A stretch of 64,000 bases of DNA from Pelagisphaera sp964404745 (lineage in GTDB: Bacteria; Verrucomicrobiota; Verrucomicrobiia; Opitutales; Opitutaceae). The stretch's first letter is position 1, and the number at the start of each line of letters is the position of its first letter. The notes under the pieces were generated by a model. The model did no database searches. It worked only from the letters and a program-made list of their open reading frames with translations, and had not been told where the DNA came from. Below, piece after piece: positions 9,595 to 18,857 of the stretch. Location: assembly GCA_964404745.1 (NCBI GenBank), contig CAYOLG010000020.1, positions 20,707-84,706 on the forward strand, in the 5' to 3' direction. Both the position numbers and the translations under genes were made by a program.

Positions 9595-9648
9595 TCTCTT
9601 GGAAACTAGCAACAGCTGGCCCGTTTTTGATCGAGGCGATCTTCCATT

Positions 9649-10128
9649 TCAATCTTCATCGCCCAAAAGATGCAGGGAGGCTTCATTAAAGGTTATCCAA
9701 GTATTCTTCGCTATCCCCGGCTCATTGCTCCAAGAAATATTGAGCGTTACCTGCAATTGCTTTAAGGCCGTATCGAACTGACTCTTAGTACATACGAACC
9801 GGGCTTTGGCCTCCTTCCTCAAGATTCCCGTGGTCTCCGAACCGATTCTTATCATTTCATATACTTCCTGGGCCAGCGTTGAGCAGGCTTTTACCGGCCG
9901 ATGAGCTTTCCCATAGTATAGATCGTCCGGATACATCTCCGGCAGCTCGTTCTTCCAAGCCCAAATCGCTTCTACCTTGGCTCCCCACTTAGTCCGTCCA
10001 CCACCCTCCTCCGGCAGATCGACCGCGTCACACAGAGAGGGAGCAATCTTCGCCTTTCCGATGAAAAGCGTACAGATGCCCGCCGAATGCACAAACTCCA
10101 AGGCTTCCTCCAGCGTTTTGACCTTCAT
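9649..10128 (-). CDS. Hypothetical protein, AlkZ-related (weak)
   Basis: This 159-residue protein begins KVKTLEEALEFVHSAGIC and contains VEAIWAWKNELPEMYPDD and YYGKAHRPVKA. These resemble the small AlkZ-related proteins (relatives of the YcaQ/AlkZ winged-helix DNA glycosylases), which use such a W.WKDELP..G..YYGK core. I recall this family only loosely, so the name is tentative. The C-terminal 60 residues look helical and winged-helix-like. The ATG at 10128, preceded by AGGA about 12 bases upstream, is preferred over a start 16 codons earlier. It lies 54 bases upstream of the GH63-type gene on the same strand and diverges from the epimerase gene. Confidence 0.6.
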   Translation of the reverse strand: MKVKTLEEALEFVHSAGICTLFIGKAKIAPSLCDAVDLPEEGGGRTKWGAKVEAIWAWKNELPEMYPDDLYYGKAHRPVKACSTLAQEVYEMIRIGSETTGILRKEAKARFVCTKSQFDTALKQLQVTLNISWSNEPGIAKNTWITFNEASLHLLGDED

Positions 10129-10244
10129 TAATAACGATCCTAATCCAGATTCACAGGCCGACAATAGCATTCTCAACCTCGAATTGAATTGATCGCCACG
10201 ATCTCCTCCCCATACCGTTTTCGCAGCCCAACCGTCCTCGACTT

Positions 10245-11183
10245 ATGCAGCTAAAGAATCTACCCATCCTCATAACCGGCGGCAACGGGAATATTGCCCG
10301 CCTGCTCGCCAAGCGCCTCCTCAAAGACAGCCACAGCATCACTTGCTTCGACATAGCGAATCCCAGTCCCGAATCCACCGTCGAGGGAGTCGCCTACATT
10401 ACAGGCGATATTTGCGACCAGCCATTGCTTGAAAAGATTCTCAAGGACTCAGCCCCTAAAATCGTATTCCACCTCGCATCCCTCCTTTCTGGCAGCTCCG
10501 AAGCCGACCGACGTCGGGCCTTTCAGGTGAATGCTCAATCTACCTTCAACCTCCTCGAGCTGGCCTTGGCCAACGGAAAGCCGCGCATCGTTTTTCCAGG
10601 CACCGGAGCCTCTTACGGATCCGACATCCCACCGGACGTTCCGGAGGATCAGCCTCAATGGCCCGAAAATATTTACGGCGTAACCAAGATCTTGAACGAA
10701 CGTCTCGGGGCCTACTATACGATGACTCATGGAATGGATTTCCGCTGCCTGCGACCACCTCTAGTTCTTTCTCCTTACGCCCCTCCCGCGGCTCTGACCG
10801 CTTACGCTTCTCATGCTTACGTGGCCGCTGCCAAAGGCGAACCCTTCGCATTTCCCGTTTCGCCGGACATCGGCATGTCCACGATCTATATCGAAGACCT
10901 CGTCGACGGATTCGTTCAGTTGGCCTACGCCGAACGGAGCCAACTGAGCCGTCACGCCTACAACTTGCACGCCTTTTGCCCAAGCGCCCAGGAAATCGCC
11001 GATTCGATCGTTAAGTTGAAACCGGATTTTCAATACAGCTTCGAACCGAACGATGTGGTCGAAAACCTCCTGAAAACCGCCGCCCAGGTTTTTCAAGACG
11101 CCTCGGCTCGCCAAGATTGGGGATGGAACCCTATCAGCGACCTGGACGAATGCTCGAGAGCCATGTTCGATCTCATGAAATAA
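10245..11183 (+). CDS. NAD-dependent epimerase/dehydratase (extended SDR)
   Basis: This 312-residue extended short-chain dehydrogenase/reductase has the NAD-binding glycine motif ILITGGNGNIARLLAKRL at residues 8-25, an acidic residue after beta-2 (CFDIAN) and the catalytic tyrosine and lysine in NIYGVTKILNERL. GTGASYGSD is the preceding active-site Ser region. The C-terminal half (FRCLRPPLVLSPYAPP, then MSTIYIEDLVDGFVQLA) resembles the L-threonine 3-dehydrogenase/erythronate dehydrogenase branch of SDRs. The substrate is probably a sugar acid or amino acid derivative but cannot be fixed. It is followed 21 bases later by a sulfatase on the same strand. Confidence 0.9.
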   Translation: MQLKNLPILITGGNGNIARLLAKRLLKDSHSITCFDIANPSPESTVEGVAYITGDICDQPLLEKILKDSAPKIVFHLASLLSGSSEADRRRAFQVNAQSTFNLLELALANGKPRIVFPGTGASYGSDIPPDVPEDQPQWPENIYGVTKILNERLGAYYTMTHGMDFRCLRPPLVLSPYAPPAALTAYASHAYVAAAKGEPFAFPVSPDIGMSTIYIEDLVDGFVQLAYAERSQLSRHAYNLHAFCPSAQEIADSIVKLKPDFQYSFEPNDVVENLLKTAAQVFQDASARQDWGWNPISDLDECSRAMFDLMK

Positions 11184-11204
11184 ATATTTCCCCTCAACAG
11201 ACCC

Positions 11205-12671
11205 ATGCGAAAACGGAAGTCTCCACCCATAGTTCTTCTTCTAGCCTGCATTGTAGCGATCCATAATACATTGGGGGACAAAACTAACGTCCTCTTTATC
11301 GCCATCGACGACCTCAATGACTGGATCGGATGCATGGATGGACATCCGCAAGCGCAAACGCCGCACATCGACGCTCTAGCCGAACAAGGCACCCTTTTTC
11401 TGAATGCCCACACCCAATCGCCTATATGCAATCCCTCGCGAACGAGCGTGATGACGGGCCTGCGCCCTTCCACGACGGGAATCTACGGTTTGGCTCCCTG
11501 GTTTCGTACAGTCGAGGAATGGAAAGACCTCGTTACCCTACCCCAGCATTTCGCTAACTCCGGTTACACCACCTATACCGTGGGAAAGATCTACCATGGC
11601 GGAGACTGGCAGCAAAACGATCCTCCCGAATTCGACATCATTGGTCGCGCTGATCCCGGACTTCGTCCTAAAGAAAAACGCGTACAGACGCCTCGTGGCG
11701 GTCGCGGCATGGACTGGGACGTTTATCCCTTCCAAGAGTCTGAACACAAAGACTGGAAAACAGCAAGTTGGGCAGTCGAAAAACTAGACGAGCAACCCAA
11801 AGATCCCTTTTTCATGGCCGTCGGTTTTTCCCTGCCCCATGTGCCTCTTCTAGCCACACAAAAATGGTTCGACCTCTACCCCGAAGAAACCTTGCAGCTT
11901 CCCCGCATGCTGCTCGACGACAGAGATGACACCCCCCGTTTCAGCTGGTACTTGCACTGGAAACTTCCCGAACCCCGTCAGCGATTCCTTCTTCAAGCAG
12001 GCGAGCAGCTCAAGATAGTTCAAGCCTATCTTGCCAGTATCAGCTTTATGGATAGTCAAGTAGGGCGCGTCCTCGAGGCGCTTGAACGCAATGGCTACGC
12101 TGACAACACCGTTATCGTTCTTTGGTCCGACCACGGTTACCACCTAGGCGAAAAGGAAATCACTGGGAAAAACACCCTCTGGGACCGATCCACGCGCGTG
12201 CCTTTGATTTTCGCTGGACCGGGAATCAGGCAAGGCTCCAAATCTACGCGGCCCGTAGAACTGCTCGACATATATCCGACCCTTTCTGAATTGTGCTGGC
12301 TCCCCCCGCAAAGGCACCTTGAGGGTCTCAGCCTAGTTCCGCTCCTGAAAAATCCGAATGCTTCCCGATCACGACCTGCGATCACGACGCACAATCATGA
12401 CAATCACGGAGTCCGCTCCGAAAAGTACCGCTATATTCAATATGCTGACGGATCCGAAGAGCTTTATGATATGATCGCGGATCCGAATGAATTTACTAAT
12501 CTGGCGAACGATCCTAATTACGCCCGAACTCAACGAGCCCTTAAAAGGCGACTTCCTAAAACAAATCGCCGCCCCGCTCCCGGCAGCGCCAATCGGATCC
12601 TGATTTATGAAAATGGAGTAGCTAACTGGGAAGGCGAAGACATCGACCACAATGAACCTATACCAGAGTAA
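11205..12671 (+). CDS. Exported sulfatase, iduronate-2-sulfatase-like
   Basis: This 488-residue formylglycine-dependent sulfatase has a signal peptide at residues 1-24 and the metal-binding start NVLFIAIDDLNDWIGC typical of the iduronate-2-sulfatase-like branch. The active-site motif is CNPSRTSVMTG, with Cys75 as the residue converted to formylglycine. Further blocks are YTVGKIYHGG, the second metal-site region VIVLWSDHGYHLGEKE and the C-terminal ELYDMIADPNE. It probably removes 2-O- or similar sulfate esters from polysaccharides outside the cytoplasm. It follows the epimerase by 21 bases, so the pair may be an operon. Its 3' end faces the DASS symporter. Confidence 0.95.
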   Translation: MRKRKSPPIVLLLACIVAIHNTLGDKTNVLFIAIDDLNDWIGCMDGHPQAQTPHIDALAEQGTLFLNAHTQSPICNPSRTSVMTGLRPSTTGIYGLAPWFRTVEEWKDLVTLPQHFANSGYTTYTVGKIYHGGDWQQNDPPEFDIIGRADPGLRPKEKRVQTPRGGRGMDWDVYPFQESEHKDWKTASWAVEKLDEQPKDPFFMAVGFSLPHVPLLATQKWFDLYPEETLQLPRMLLDDRDDTPRFSWYLHWKLPEPRQRFLLQAGEQLKIVQAYLASISFMDSQVGRVLEALERNGYADNTVIVLWSDHGYHLGEKEITGKNTLWDRSTRVPLIFAGPGIRQGSKSTRPVELLDIYPTLSELCWLPPQRHLEGLSLVPLLKNPNASRSRPAITTHNHDNHGVRSEKYRYIQYADGSEELYDMIADPNEFTNLANDPNYARTQRALKRRLPKTNRRPAPGSANRILIYENGVANWEGEDIDHNEPIPE

Positions 12672-12701
12672 CGATAACTTTCAGATCAGCCGCTCGTCGA
12701 G

Positions 12702-14213
12702 CTACCTTGCCCAATCCGGGAAGGAGCCTAGTGTGGAATTAGATACGTAAGGGAAGAGTAGATACAAAGCGAGCACGGTAAAAACGATCGCCACGATATT
12801 CAAAACGAATCCAGTTCTTGCCATTTCTGCGATACGGATTCGCTGGCTCCCAAACACTACCGCATTGGGCGGGGTTGCCACTGGCATCATAAAGGCCATA
12901 GAAGCGGAAATCGTTGCTGGTATGGCGAAGAGCATTGGGTGTACCTGCAAACTTACAGCCCAACTAGCCAATATGGGAAGCAACATCGACAATGTGGCGA
13001 CATTCGATGTAAGTTCCGTCAAAAACGTAACGCTAAGACAGATCACGATAACGAGGAGCAGCGTGGGGACGTCGCCCAAGGTCTGGAAAAGGTTTCCAAT
13101 GTGCTCGGAAAGACCGCTTGCGGCAAACCCCGCGGCCAAGGCAAACCCACCACCAAATAGAAGGATCATTCCCCAAGGCAGTTTTCCAAAAACATCCGCC
13201 TCCAAAATTCGACTGGGACCCTCTTCGGATCTCGCAGGCAGGAAGAACAACAACAAGCACATGGCAACCGCGACCGAGCCATCGTCTACGAACTGAAAAC
13301 CTGACCATAGATCGGACCATCCAGGAATAGCAACAAAACCCAATTCAAGCTTCTTGCGGAATATCCATAGCAGGGCCGTAGTCACGAATACCGTTAAAAC
13401 CGTCTGCTCCTCGCGGGTTATAGGTCCAAGCCGTTCCAACTCCTGTCCAATAACCGAATTGTCCAAGGTCAACGAGCTATCGACCCGCAATAGAACTTTG
13501 GTAAGAAGCAACCAGACGACCAATAAAAGCGTTATCGAATAAGGGACCCCTATTAAAATCCACTGCCCAAAGGCGATAGGAGGAGCTTCTGGGAACGATT
13601 CTTGAAAGATGCGAACAAAAGCCAGATTCGTCGGCGTGCCAACCAGGGTGGAAACTCCTCCTATCGAGCAACCATAAGCGATACCTAGCATTAGGACCAA
13701 GGCCAGCGAATGCGTTTTCTCTTTGCCAAACGCGTCTTCCATCTTGGAAATTATGGCAAGCCCTATGGGCAGCATCATCACGGAGGTAGCCGTGTTGGAA
13801 ATCCACATCGACAGAAATGCGGAGGCAGCCATAAAGCCAAGCACGAGAAAATCGGCCCGTCGGCCAATCGCGTGAATGATATTCAAGGCGATGCGCCGAT
13901 GCAGATTCCAACGCTCCATGGACAAGGCGATCAGGAAACCGCCAATAAACAGGAAGATGATAGAATTGACGTAGGCCTTGGCCGTATCTCCTGTATTCAG
14001 GATTCCTGCCAATGGGAAGAGAACGATGGGAATCAAGGCCGTAGCGGCCAAAGGAATGGCTTCGCTAATCCAAAGAATGGCCATCACGAGAGCGATAGCC
14101 GCCATCTTTCCCGCCTCCGGTCTCTCTGGAACAGGATCGTAGAAAAGCCAAAGAGAAAGAAATGCAATCAGGCCGGTCGCCAAACCCGTTCTCTTCCAGG
14201 ATGCCCTTTTCAT
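12702..14213 (-). CDS. DASS-family (SLC13-like) anion:sodium symporter
   Basis: This 503-residue membrane protein has about a dozen hydrophobic segments. The two family signatures are visible: SNTATSVMMLPIGLA in the first half and SNVATLSMLLPILASW in the second. The N-terminal LWISEAIPLAATALIPIVLFP and the late MPVATPPNAVVFGS also match SLC13/DASS transporters. These take up di- and tricarboxylates or sulfate with sodium. The ATG at 14213 lies only three bases after the stop of the upstream exported-protein gene, so the two are translationally close and surely co-transcribed. The substrate is not evident; sulfate or an organic acid are both plausible here. Confidence 0.95.
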   Translation of the reverse strand: MKRASWKRTGLATGLIAFLSLWLFYDPVPERPEAGKMAAIALVMAILWISEAIPLAATALIPIVLFPLAGILNTGDTAKAYVNSIIFLFIGGFLIALSMERWNLHRRIALNIIHAIGRRADFLVLGFMAASAFLSMWISNTATSVMMLPIGLAIISKMEDAFGKEKTHSLALVLMLGIAYGCSIGGVSTLVGTPTNLAFVRIFQESFPEAPPIAFGQWILIGVPYSITLLLVVWLLLTKVLLRVDSSLTLDNSVIGQELERLGPITREEQTVLTVFVTTALLWIFRKKLELGFVAIPGWSDLWSGFQFVDDGSVAVAMCLLLFFLPARSEEGPSRILEADVFGKLPWGMILLFGGGFALAAGFAASGLSEHIGNLFQTLGDVPTLLLVIVICLSVTFLTELTSNVATLSMLLPILASWAVSLQVHPMLFAIPATISASMAFMMPVATPPNAVVFGSQRIRIAEMARTGFVLNIVAIVFTVLALYLLFPYVSNSTLGSFPDWAR

Positions 14214-14216
14214 GGC

Positions 14217-15605
14217 CTAAATATTCTCCGACCCCATTCCTTGAGACTCTTGCCAGTACTGGATAACGCTTTTCTCCTGGGCCTTCAATGCAGCTTGGAT
14301 ATACGTATCTGCTGGAATGCCGCTGACCTCCGAGATCGCCTGCTTGATAATCTCTTTGGGGTCTTCTTTGCTCTTTAGATTCGTAAATTTTCCTCTGAGA
14401 TTCTCGGCAAATGCATATCCATAACGCAGATACATATCGAGCATAACAAACCGAGCTCCATCTGGCCGATCGAATCTGAAATTAACCTTGGGATTTCTCG
14501 GTCCTGATGATGCCGGACGGTCCTCACCCTCGTGCCAATTGAGCGGATCCATGGCTTCCCCCAATAAGAAACGGCTATTTCCCCAACGTTGGGTTCCAAA
14601 TAGATTGTAGACTTCCTCGAGACCGTACATTTCCACAGTTACCATATCGTTTAGGAAATGGCAAATGACCGGATCAAACCATTCCCGATCATGCACCCGA
14701 TACCCCATCCGTCTCATATGGTTCATCAACCCCGAGGCGTACTTGGTCCGGAACCGAGTGTTGCGTCTAGCCGCCCAAGAGAAAGGATCATAGAGGTAAC
14801 TGAGATTTTTGACGATCTGCCGCTGCAGGCGCTCAATCTGGACCTCCGGATCCTCTTCACGGGATACAATGATTGGATATTGGACGTTCACCTCCCGAAA
14901 TGCCCCTGGATAGACGGATCCGTGAAGCGTTTCGCTAATATGAAACCCTTGGTTGGTATCCAAATTTAGCCCCTGCCACTTTTGCACTTGTATAAAGCGC
15001 TTGTTGTTGCGGATGTTAACCTCCCACTCGGTTAAAACGCGGCGCTCCCATGAATTGGTATCCACATTGTAACGAAGGTTTTTCCCTCGCTCGTTGCCGC
15101 GCAAAGCCATGGCACTGAGCTCTTCCTGTTCCCAAACCACGATTTCCTTGATCTTGAAGAAAGGTTTCGCTTTCAGCCTTGTCAGGATCGTGCGCTCTTT
15201 CTTCAGCCAATTCTCGGCGTCCAATCGATAGCCCTTTATGGCAAACAACTTGGCCAGTCCCCCAAGCTTTTGAGCATGGCTGACGCCTTCGGTCATTTGG
15301 AAATTCATGTGCTGAGCTTCGAGTTCGAGGAGCTTCTTATGAAGACCACCCATGATTTTCGGCAGATTGCTGTGAATCGCTTTAACGACGGCATTGTCCC
15401 GCGTATACTTTTTTCCCGTCATCCCATCGATCACATCGATGTTGCCTCCATACTTCACGTAGGCCTCTAACTCGACCAGAAATTGGTCGTCATTGCCTAT
15501 ACCTGCCTCGGACAGAGCCGACTGCGCCCAGGCAGCCACTCCTGCCAAAATTCCTGAAAGAATCCCGAACGACAGTTTTGAAACCGATCTCGTGTAGACG
15601 TTCAC
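14217..15605 (-). CDS. Exported protein of unknown family, paralog 1
   Basis: This 462-residue protein has a cleavable signal (FGILSGILAGVAAWAQ) and no recognised domain. It is a paralog of the gene immediately upstream. Shared blocks include SALS..GI, YVKYGGNIDVIDGMTGKKY, DNAVVKAIHS, IMGGLHKKLLELEA, YLYDPFSWAARR and DREWFDPVICHFLNDMVTV. It starts with GTG at 15605, four bases after the upstream stop, and ends three bases before the DASS symporter start. The Asp/His-rich DREWFDPVICH block, conserved in both copies, is the best guess for a functional site. A role in binding or processing the symporter substrate outside the cytoplasm is inference only. Confidence 0.85.
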   Translation of the reverse strand: MNVYTRSVSKLSFGILSGILAGVAAWAQSALSEAGIGNDDQFLVELEAYVKYGGNIDVIDGMTGKKYTRDNAVVKAIHSNLPKIMGGLHKKLLELEAQHMNFQMTEGVSHAQKLGGLAKLFAIKGYRLDAENWLKKERTILTRLKAKPFFKIKEIVVWEQEELSAMALRGNERGKNLRYNVDTNSWERRVLTEWEVNIRNNKRFIQVQKWQGLNLDTNQGFHISETLHGSVYPGAFREVNVQYPIIVSREEDPEVQIERLQRQIVKNLSYLYDPFSWAARRNTRFRTKYASGLMNHMRRMGYRVHDREWFDPVICHFLNDMVTVEMYGLEEVYNLFGTQRWGNSRFLLGEAMDPLNWHEGEDRPASSGPRNPKVNFRFDRPDGARFVMLDMYLRYGYAFAENLRGKFTNLKSKEDPKEIIKQAISEVSGIPADTYIQAALKAQEKSVIQYWQESQGMGSENI

Positions 15606-15609
15606 TGGT

Positions 15610-17034
15610 TCAGAAATTCATTTTCTTCCGATACTGCTCCAAACCAGCTCTTTGAGCTTTGATGGCAGCCGGAATGTACTTTTCAGCAGGCACGCCACTG
15701 GCTTCAGCAATAACATTTTGTATAAGATCTTTGGCAACAACCTTCTTTTTCGAACTCGTCAGCTCTTCCCGCAACGCATTTATAAATCTGTCGCCGTACC
15801 TCAAATACGCATCAAGCATAACGAATCGGGCCCCGCCAGGCCTGTCGAAATTCAGCCAAATCTTGCGATCCCGATTTATTCCCTCGCCTTTCCGGTTTTC
15901 GCCTTCCCGCCAATTGAGGAGATCCAGATCTTTGCCCAATACGTTTTTCGAGTTCGCGAATTGCTGAGTCAGATAGAGGTCGTAGACTTCCTTGAAACCA
16001 TAGCGCTTAACCGTAACCACATCGTTGAGGAAATGGCAAATAACCGGATCGAACCACTCGCGATCTTTCACTCGATACTTCCGTTCCCTAAAATAGCTCG
16101 TCAATTCCGATGAGAATGCCGTCCGAAATCGAGTCGATCGGCGGGCCACCCAGGTGAATGGATCATACAAGTGGCTGAGGTTCTCGACGATTTGCTTCTG
16201 CAGCCGTTCGATTTGCTCCTCAGCGTTTTCTTTTCTGGATACAATAATAGGGTAAGAAACGGTCACTTCACTAAAGTCGCTCGGCTGAACATACGAACTA
16301 AGCCCTCTACCGCCAACCATGATATGAAATCCCTTGTTGGTCTCGAGATTCAAGCCCTGTAGCTTTTCTACCATTTGCACATTAGTGTTCAACTTGCCGT
16401 TGTTCCATTGAGTCACCGTTACCGTGTTGACATTCCATTGTGTCAGAACTCGCCTCTCCCAGGATTGGGTATTCCGGTTGTAGCGGATGTGCTTAGCCCA
16501 CTTGTTGTCCGGCAGGTCCTCTTCTAGATACTCCTTTTCCCAAATGACCAACTCCTTGATCTGAAAGAATGGCTCTTTATCCAGCCGCTGCAGAATCGCT
16601 TTTTCCCGCACCATCCATCGCGACCGATCCATTTCAAAACGAGTGATACCGAAAGACTCTGCCAGAGCAGCAAGCTCCTGCTCGTGCTGCACCCCTTGGG
16701 AAAGGTAGAAATTCATATAACGGGCTTCCAACTCAAGCAGCTTGGCATGGAGTCCACCCATGATTTGAGGAAAGCTTGAATGGATCGCTTTGACCACTGC
16801 GTTATCCGAGTGGTAGGCCCGTCCCGTCAGCCCATCGATCACGTCGATATCGCCACCATATTTCACGTAGGTATCCAGAGTGACGAAGAAATCTGGATCT
16901 TCAGAGATGCCTGAGCCTGACAAAGCCGATTGCGCCCTCGCCTCGATGGAAGTCGACCATAAAGCGAGAGAGATTGCGAAAACGATCTCACAAGTGCAGC
17001 GAGATCGTCTGAATAGTTTTAAAACGCGATTCAT
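15610..17034 (-). CDS. Exported protein of unknown family, paralog 2
   Basis: This 474-residue exported protein is the first gene of the three-gene operon that ends in the DASS symporter. Its signal peptide spans about residues 1-33 (VFAISLALWSTSIEARAQ). It is collinear with paralog 1 along the whole length, with the same opening (SALSGSGISEDPDFFVTLD), the same YDPFTWVARRSTRFRT block and the same DREWFDPVICHFLNDVV block. It has an extra stretch of roughly 15-20 residues around TVTVTQWNNGKLNTN. The ATG at 17034 is chosen because it directly precedes the signal peptide; an in-frame start 38 codons earlier would place the signal internally. The 352 bases upstream (17035-17386) hold no gene; the operon promoter should be there. 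Confidence 0.85.
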   Translation of the reverse strand: MNRVLKLFRRSRCTCEIVFAISLALWSTSIEARAQSALSGSGISEDPDFFVTLDTYVKYGGDIDVIDGLTGRAYHSDNAVVKAIHSSFPQIMGGLHAKLLELEARYMNFYLSQGVQHEQELAALAESFGITRFEMDRSRWMVREKAILQRLDKEPFFQIKELVIWEKEYLEEDLPDNKWAKHIRYNRNTQSWERRVLTQWNVNTVTVTQWNNGKLNTNVQMVEKLQGLNLETNKGFHIMVGGRGLSSYVQPSDFSEVTVSYPIIVSRKENAEEQIERLQKQIVENLSHLYDPFTWVARRSTRFRTAFSSELTSYFRERKYRVKDREWFDPVICHFLNDVVTVKRYGFKEVYDLYLTQQFANSKNVLGKDLDLLNWREGENRKGEGINRDRKIWLNFDRPGGARFVMLDAYLRYGDRFINALREELTSSKKKVVAKDLIQNVIAEASGVPAEKYIPAAIKAQRAGLEQYRKKMNF

Positions 17035-17386
17035 AGTGTTGGGGGATAGACGCGTTGGATACCTGAGATTAAAAAGGCGAACCCATAGACCCTTATCGGG
17101 CAAGCAAATTTTCTTCACTGTGTCGCTGGGACTACTTGAGCAACCCATCTTTTGTGAAAGAAAAGCCCGTTCGCGATAACGTGGATTGGCAACATCTATC
17201 GAAATCTTCTAAGGCCATCCTCGCATAGGACAATTACATAAAACCGATGATCAGGATAGCATTTGAACCTCCGAAATTGTGTTTTCTTCAGCACAGATAC
17301 GGTGGATTCGCAATCAAGAGCAGTCAGCTACCAAGCTACCAGCATCTTGAATTCGTTTTAGGATCTCAATTTTGCTCGATGGACGT

Positions 17387-18739
17387 TTATTCTGGATTTT
17401 GCCAGGCTACTTTTCCAGCCTTCTGGATATGCAGCATCAAGCGAGCTCCTAAGTCTGAGGCGATCTGGCGATTGTCAACCGGGGCCGTTTCGTAGGGATC
17501 TTCTTCCAGATTAAAAAGCTGCATGGGTTCGAAGGGTGAACTTTGCTGCAACTTCCAGGGTCCTTTGCGAATAGCATAATAGGCACGGCCCATGTAGCCG
17601 GTGGCACCACCTTCTCGACGGACCCAAATTAGTTCGCGATCGTTCAAGTCCGCTTCATTTCCCTCTAGCATGAATGGAAGCAAAGAGCGTCCATCGATTT
17701 CGTGGGCGATTTTCACGCCAGCTATTTCGCAAAGAGTCGGATAGAAATCCATGGTGATGCCAATTGTATTGACGCGATCCCTACGAATCTTCCCAGGCCA
17801 AACCACGCAGGTGGGCACGCGAATGCCGCCTTCCCAGTGATCCTGCTTGCCGCCTCGCAGCGACCCGCTCGTCTGAAAATGGCGGAGCGAACCACCATTG
17901 TCGGAGCTGAAGATAACAACCGTGTTGTCAGCGAAGCCATGTTCCTTAAGCCCATCCAAGACACGACCGATATGGAAATCCATGTGCTCGACGAAGGCCA
18001 CATTCTTGGCCCGGCCTTCGTTCAGCTTTGGGAACTTCTTCTTCGTTCGCTCCAGCCAATCGGCCGGCGGCTGAATCGGAAAGTGGGGGGCGTTGTAGGG
18101 AAGATACAGGAAGAACGGCTTCGAATTATCTTTGCGGCTTTCGAAATAGTCTATGGACCAATCGGAAAAAAGCTCTGTCGCGTGCCCCTTCGGATCAATT
18201 TCCTGCCGGTTCTTTCGCATCCAATTCACCCCGCCACGCCGATGATCGTAGTAATCATCCATCATGTCCCCTAAGAAGCCATGAAAAAAATCGAAGCCCC
18301 GATCGTTGGGAATGTTGGGTGATTCGTATCCAAGATGCCACTTTCCAATCATGGCAGTATCATAGCCTCCCCGCTTCAGCATATCGGGGAGCGTCAGGGC
18401 TGTCGGGTCCAAGTAGCCCCAGCTGTTGGAGGGGGTTTGCCTAACCACTCCAGGAACTCCTGCGATATCGGGATAACGACCCGTCATTAGCGATGCCCTA
18501 GTCGGCGAGCAGACCGTGCAATTGGAATAAAACTGATCGAATCGAATCCCCTGGCTCATGAGTTCGTCGATTCGGGGCGATTCGATATCCTCAGATCCAT
18601 AGGAGGACAGGTCCCCATAGCCAAGATCGTCCACCAATATTAAGAGAATGTTCGGTTTTCCCGAGGATTGGGCGACGGCGGCCATAGCTGTGGCTACAGC
18701 AGAGAAAAGAACGGAAACGAGAAAACGGACGAGCTTCAT
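17387..18739 (-). CDS. Exported sulfatase (arylsulfatase A-like)
   Basis: This 450-residue sulfatase has a signal peptide at residues 1-24. The first metal site is ILLILVDDLGYGDLSSYG. The modification motif is CSPTRASLMTGRYP, with Cys77 as the formylglycine precursor. The substrate-site block is MIGKWHLGYES, and the second metal site is VVIFSSDNGGSLRHF. The late block LRGGKQDHWEGGIRVP is typical of the family, as is the C-terminal LFNLEEDPYET. It is probably periplasmic or secreted and cleaves sulfate esters from carbohydrate. It is divergent from the DUF1552 gene, 118 bases away. Confidence 0.96.
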   Translation of the reverse strand: MKLVRFLVSVLFSAVATAMAAVAQSSGKPNILLILVDDLGYGDLSSYGSEDIESPRIDELMSQGIRFDQFYSNCTVCSPTRASLMTGRYPDIAGVPGVVRQTPSNSWGYLDPTALTLPDMLKRGGYDTAMIGKWHLGYESPNIPNDRGFDFFHGFLGDMMDDYYDHRRGGVNWMRKNRQEIDPKGHATELFSDWSIDYFESRKDNSKPFFLYLPYNAPHFPIQPPADWLERTKKKFPKLNEGRAKNVAFVEHMDFHIGRVLDGLKEHGFADNTVVIFSSDNGGSLRHFQTSGSLRGGKQDHWEGGIRVPTCVVWPGKIRRDRVNTIGITMDFYPTLCEIAGVKIAHEIDGRSLLPFMLEGNEADLNDRELIWVRREGGATGYMGRAYYAIRKGPWKLQQSSPFEPMQLFNLEEDPYETAPVDNRQIASDLGARLMLHIQKAGKVAWQNPE

Positions 18740-18857
18740 ACCGGCAACAAATCAACCTTCCCCTCTAGAGGGCAAGCGCATACCTCAGCAAAATCGTCCG
18801 ATCTTACAGACAATCTTGAAAGTAGAAGCAACACCGTTTAACTTTCCTTCCCTCGTT

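Noticed and set aside
12672..12701. Terminator between the convergent sulfatase and DASS genes
   Set aside because: Only 30 bases with no stable stem or T run visible.
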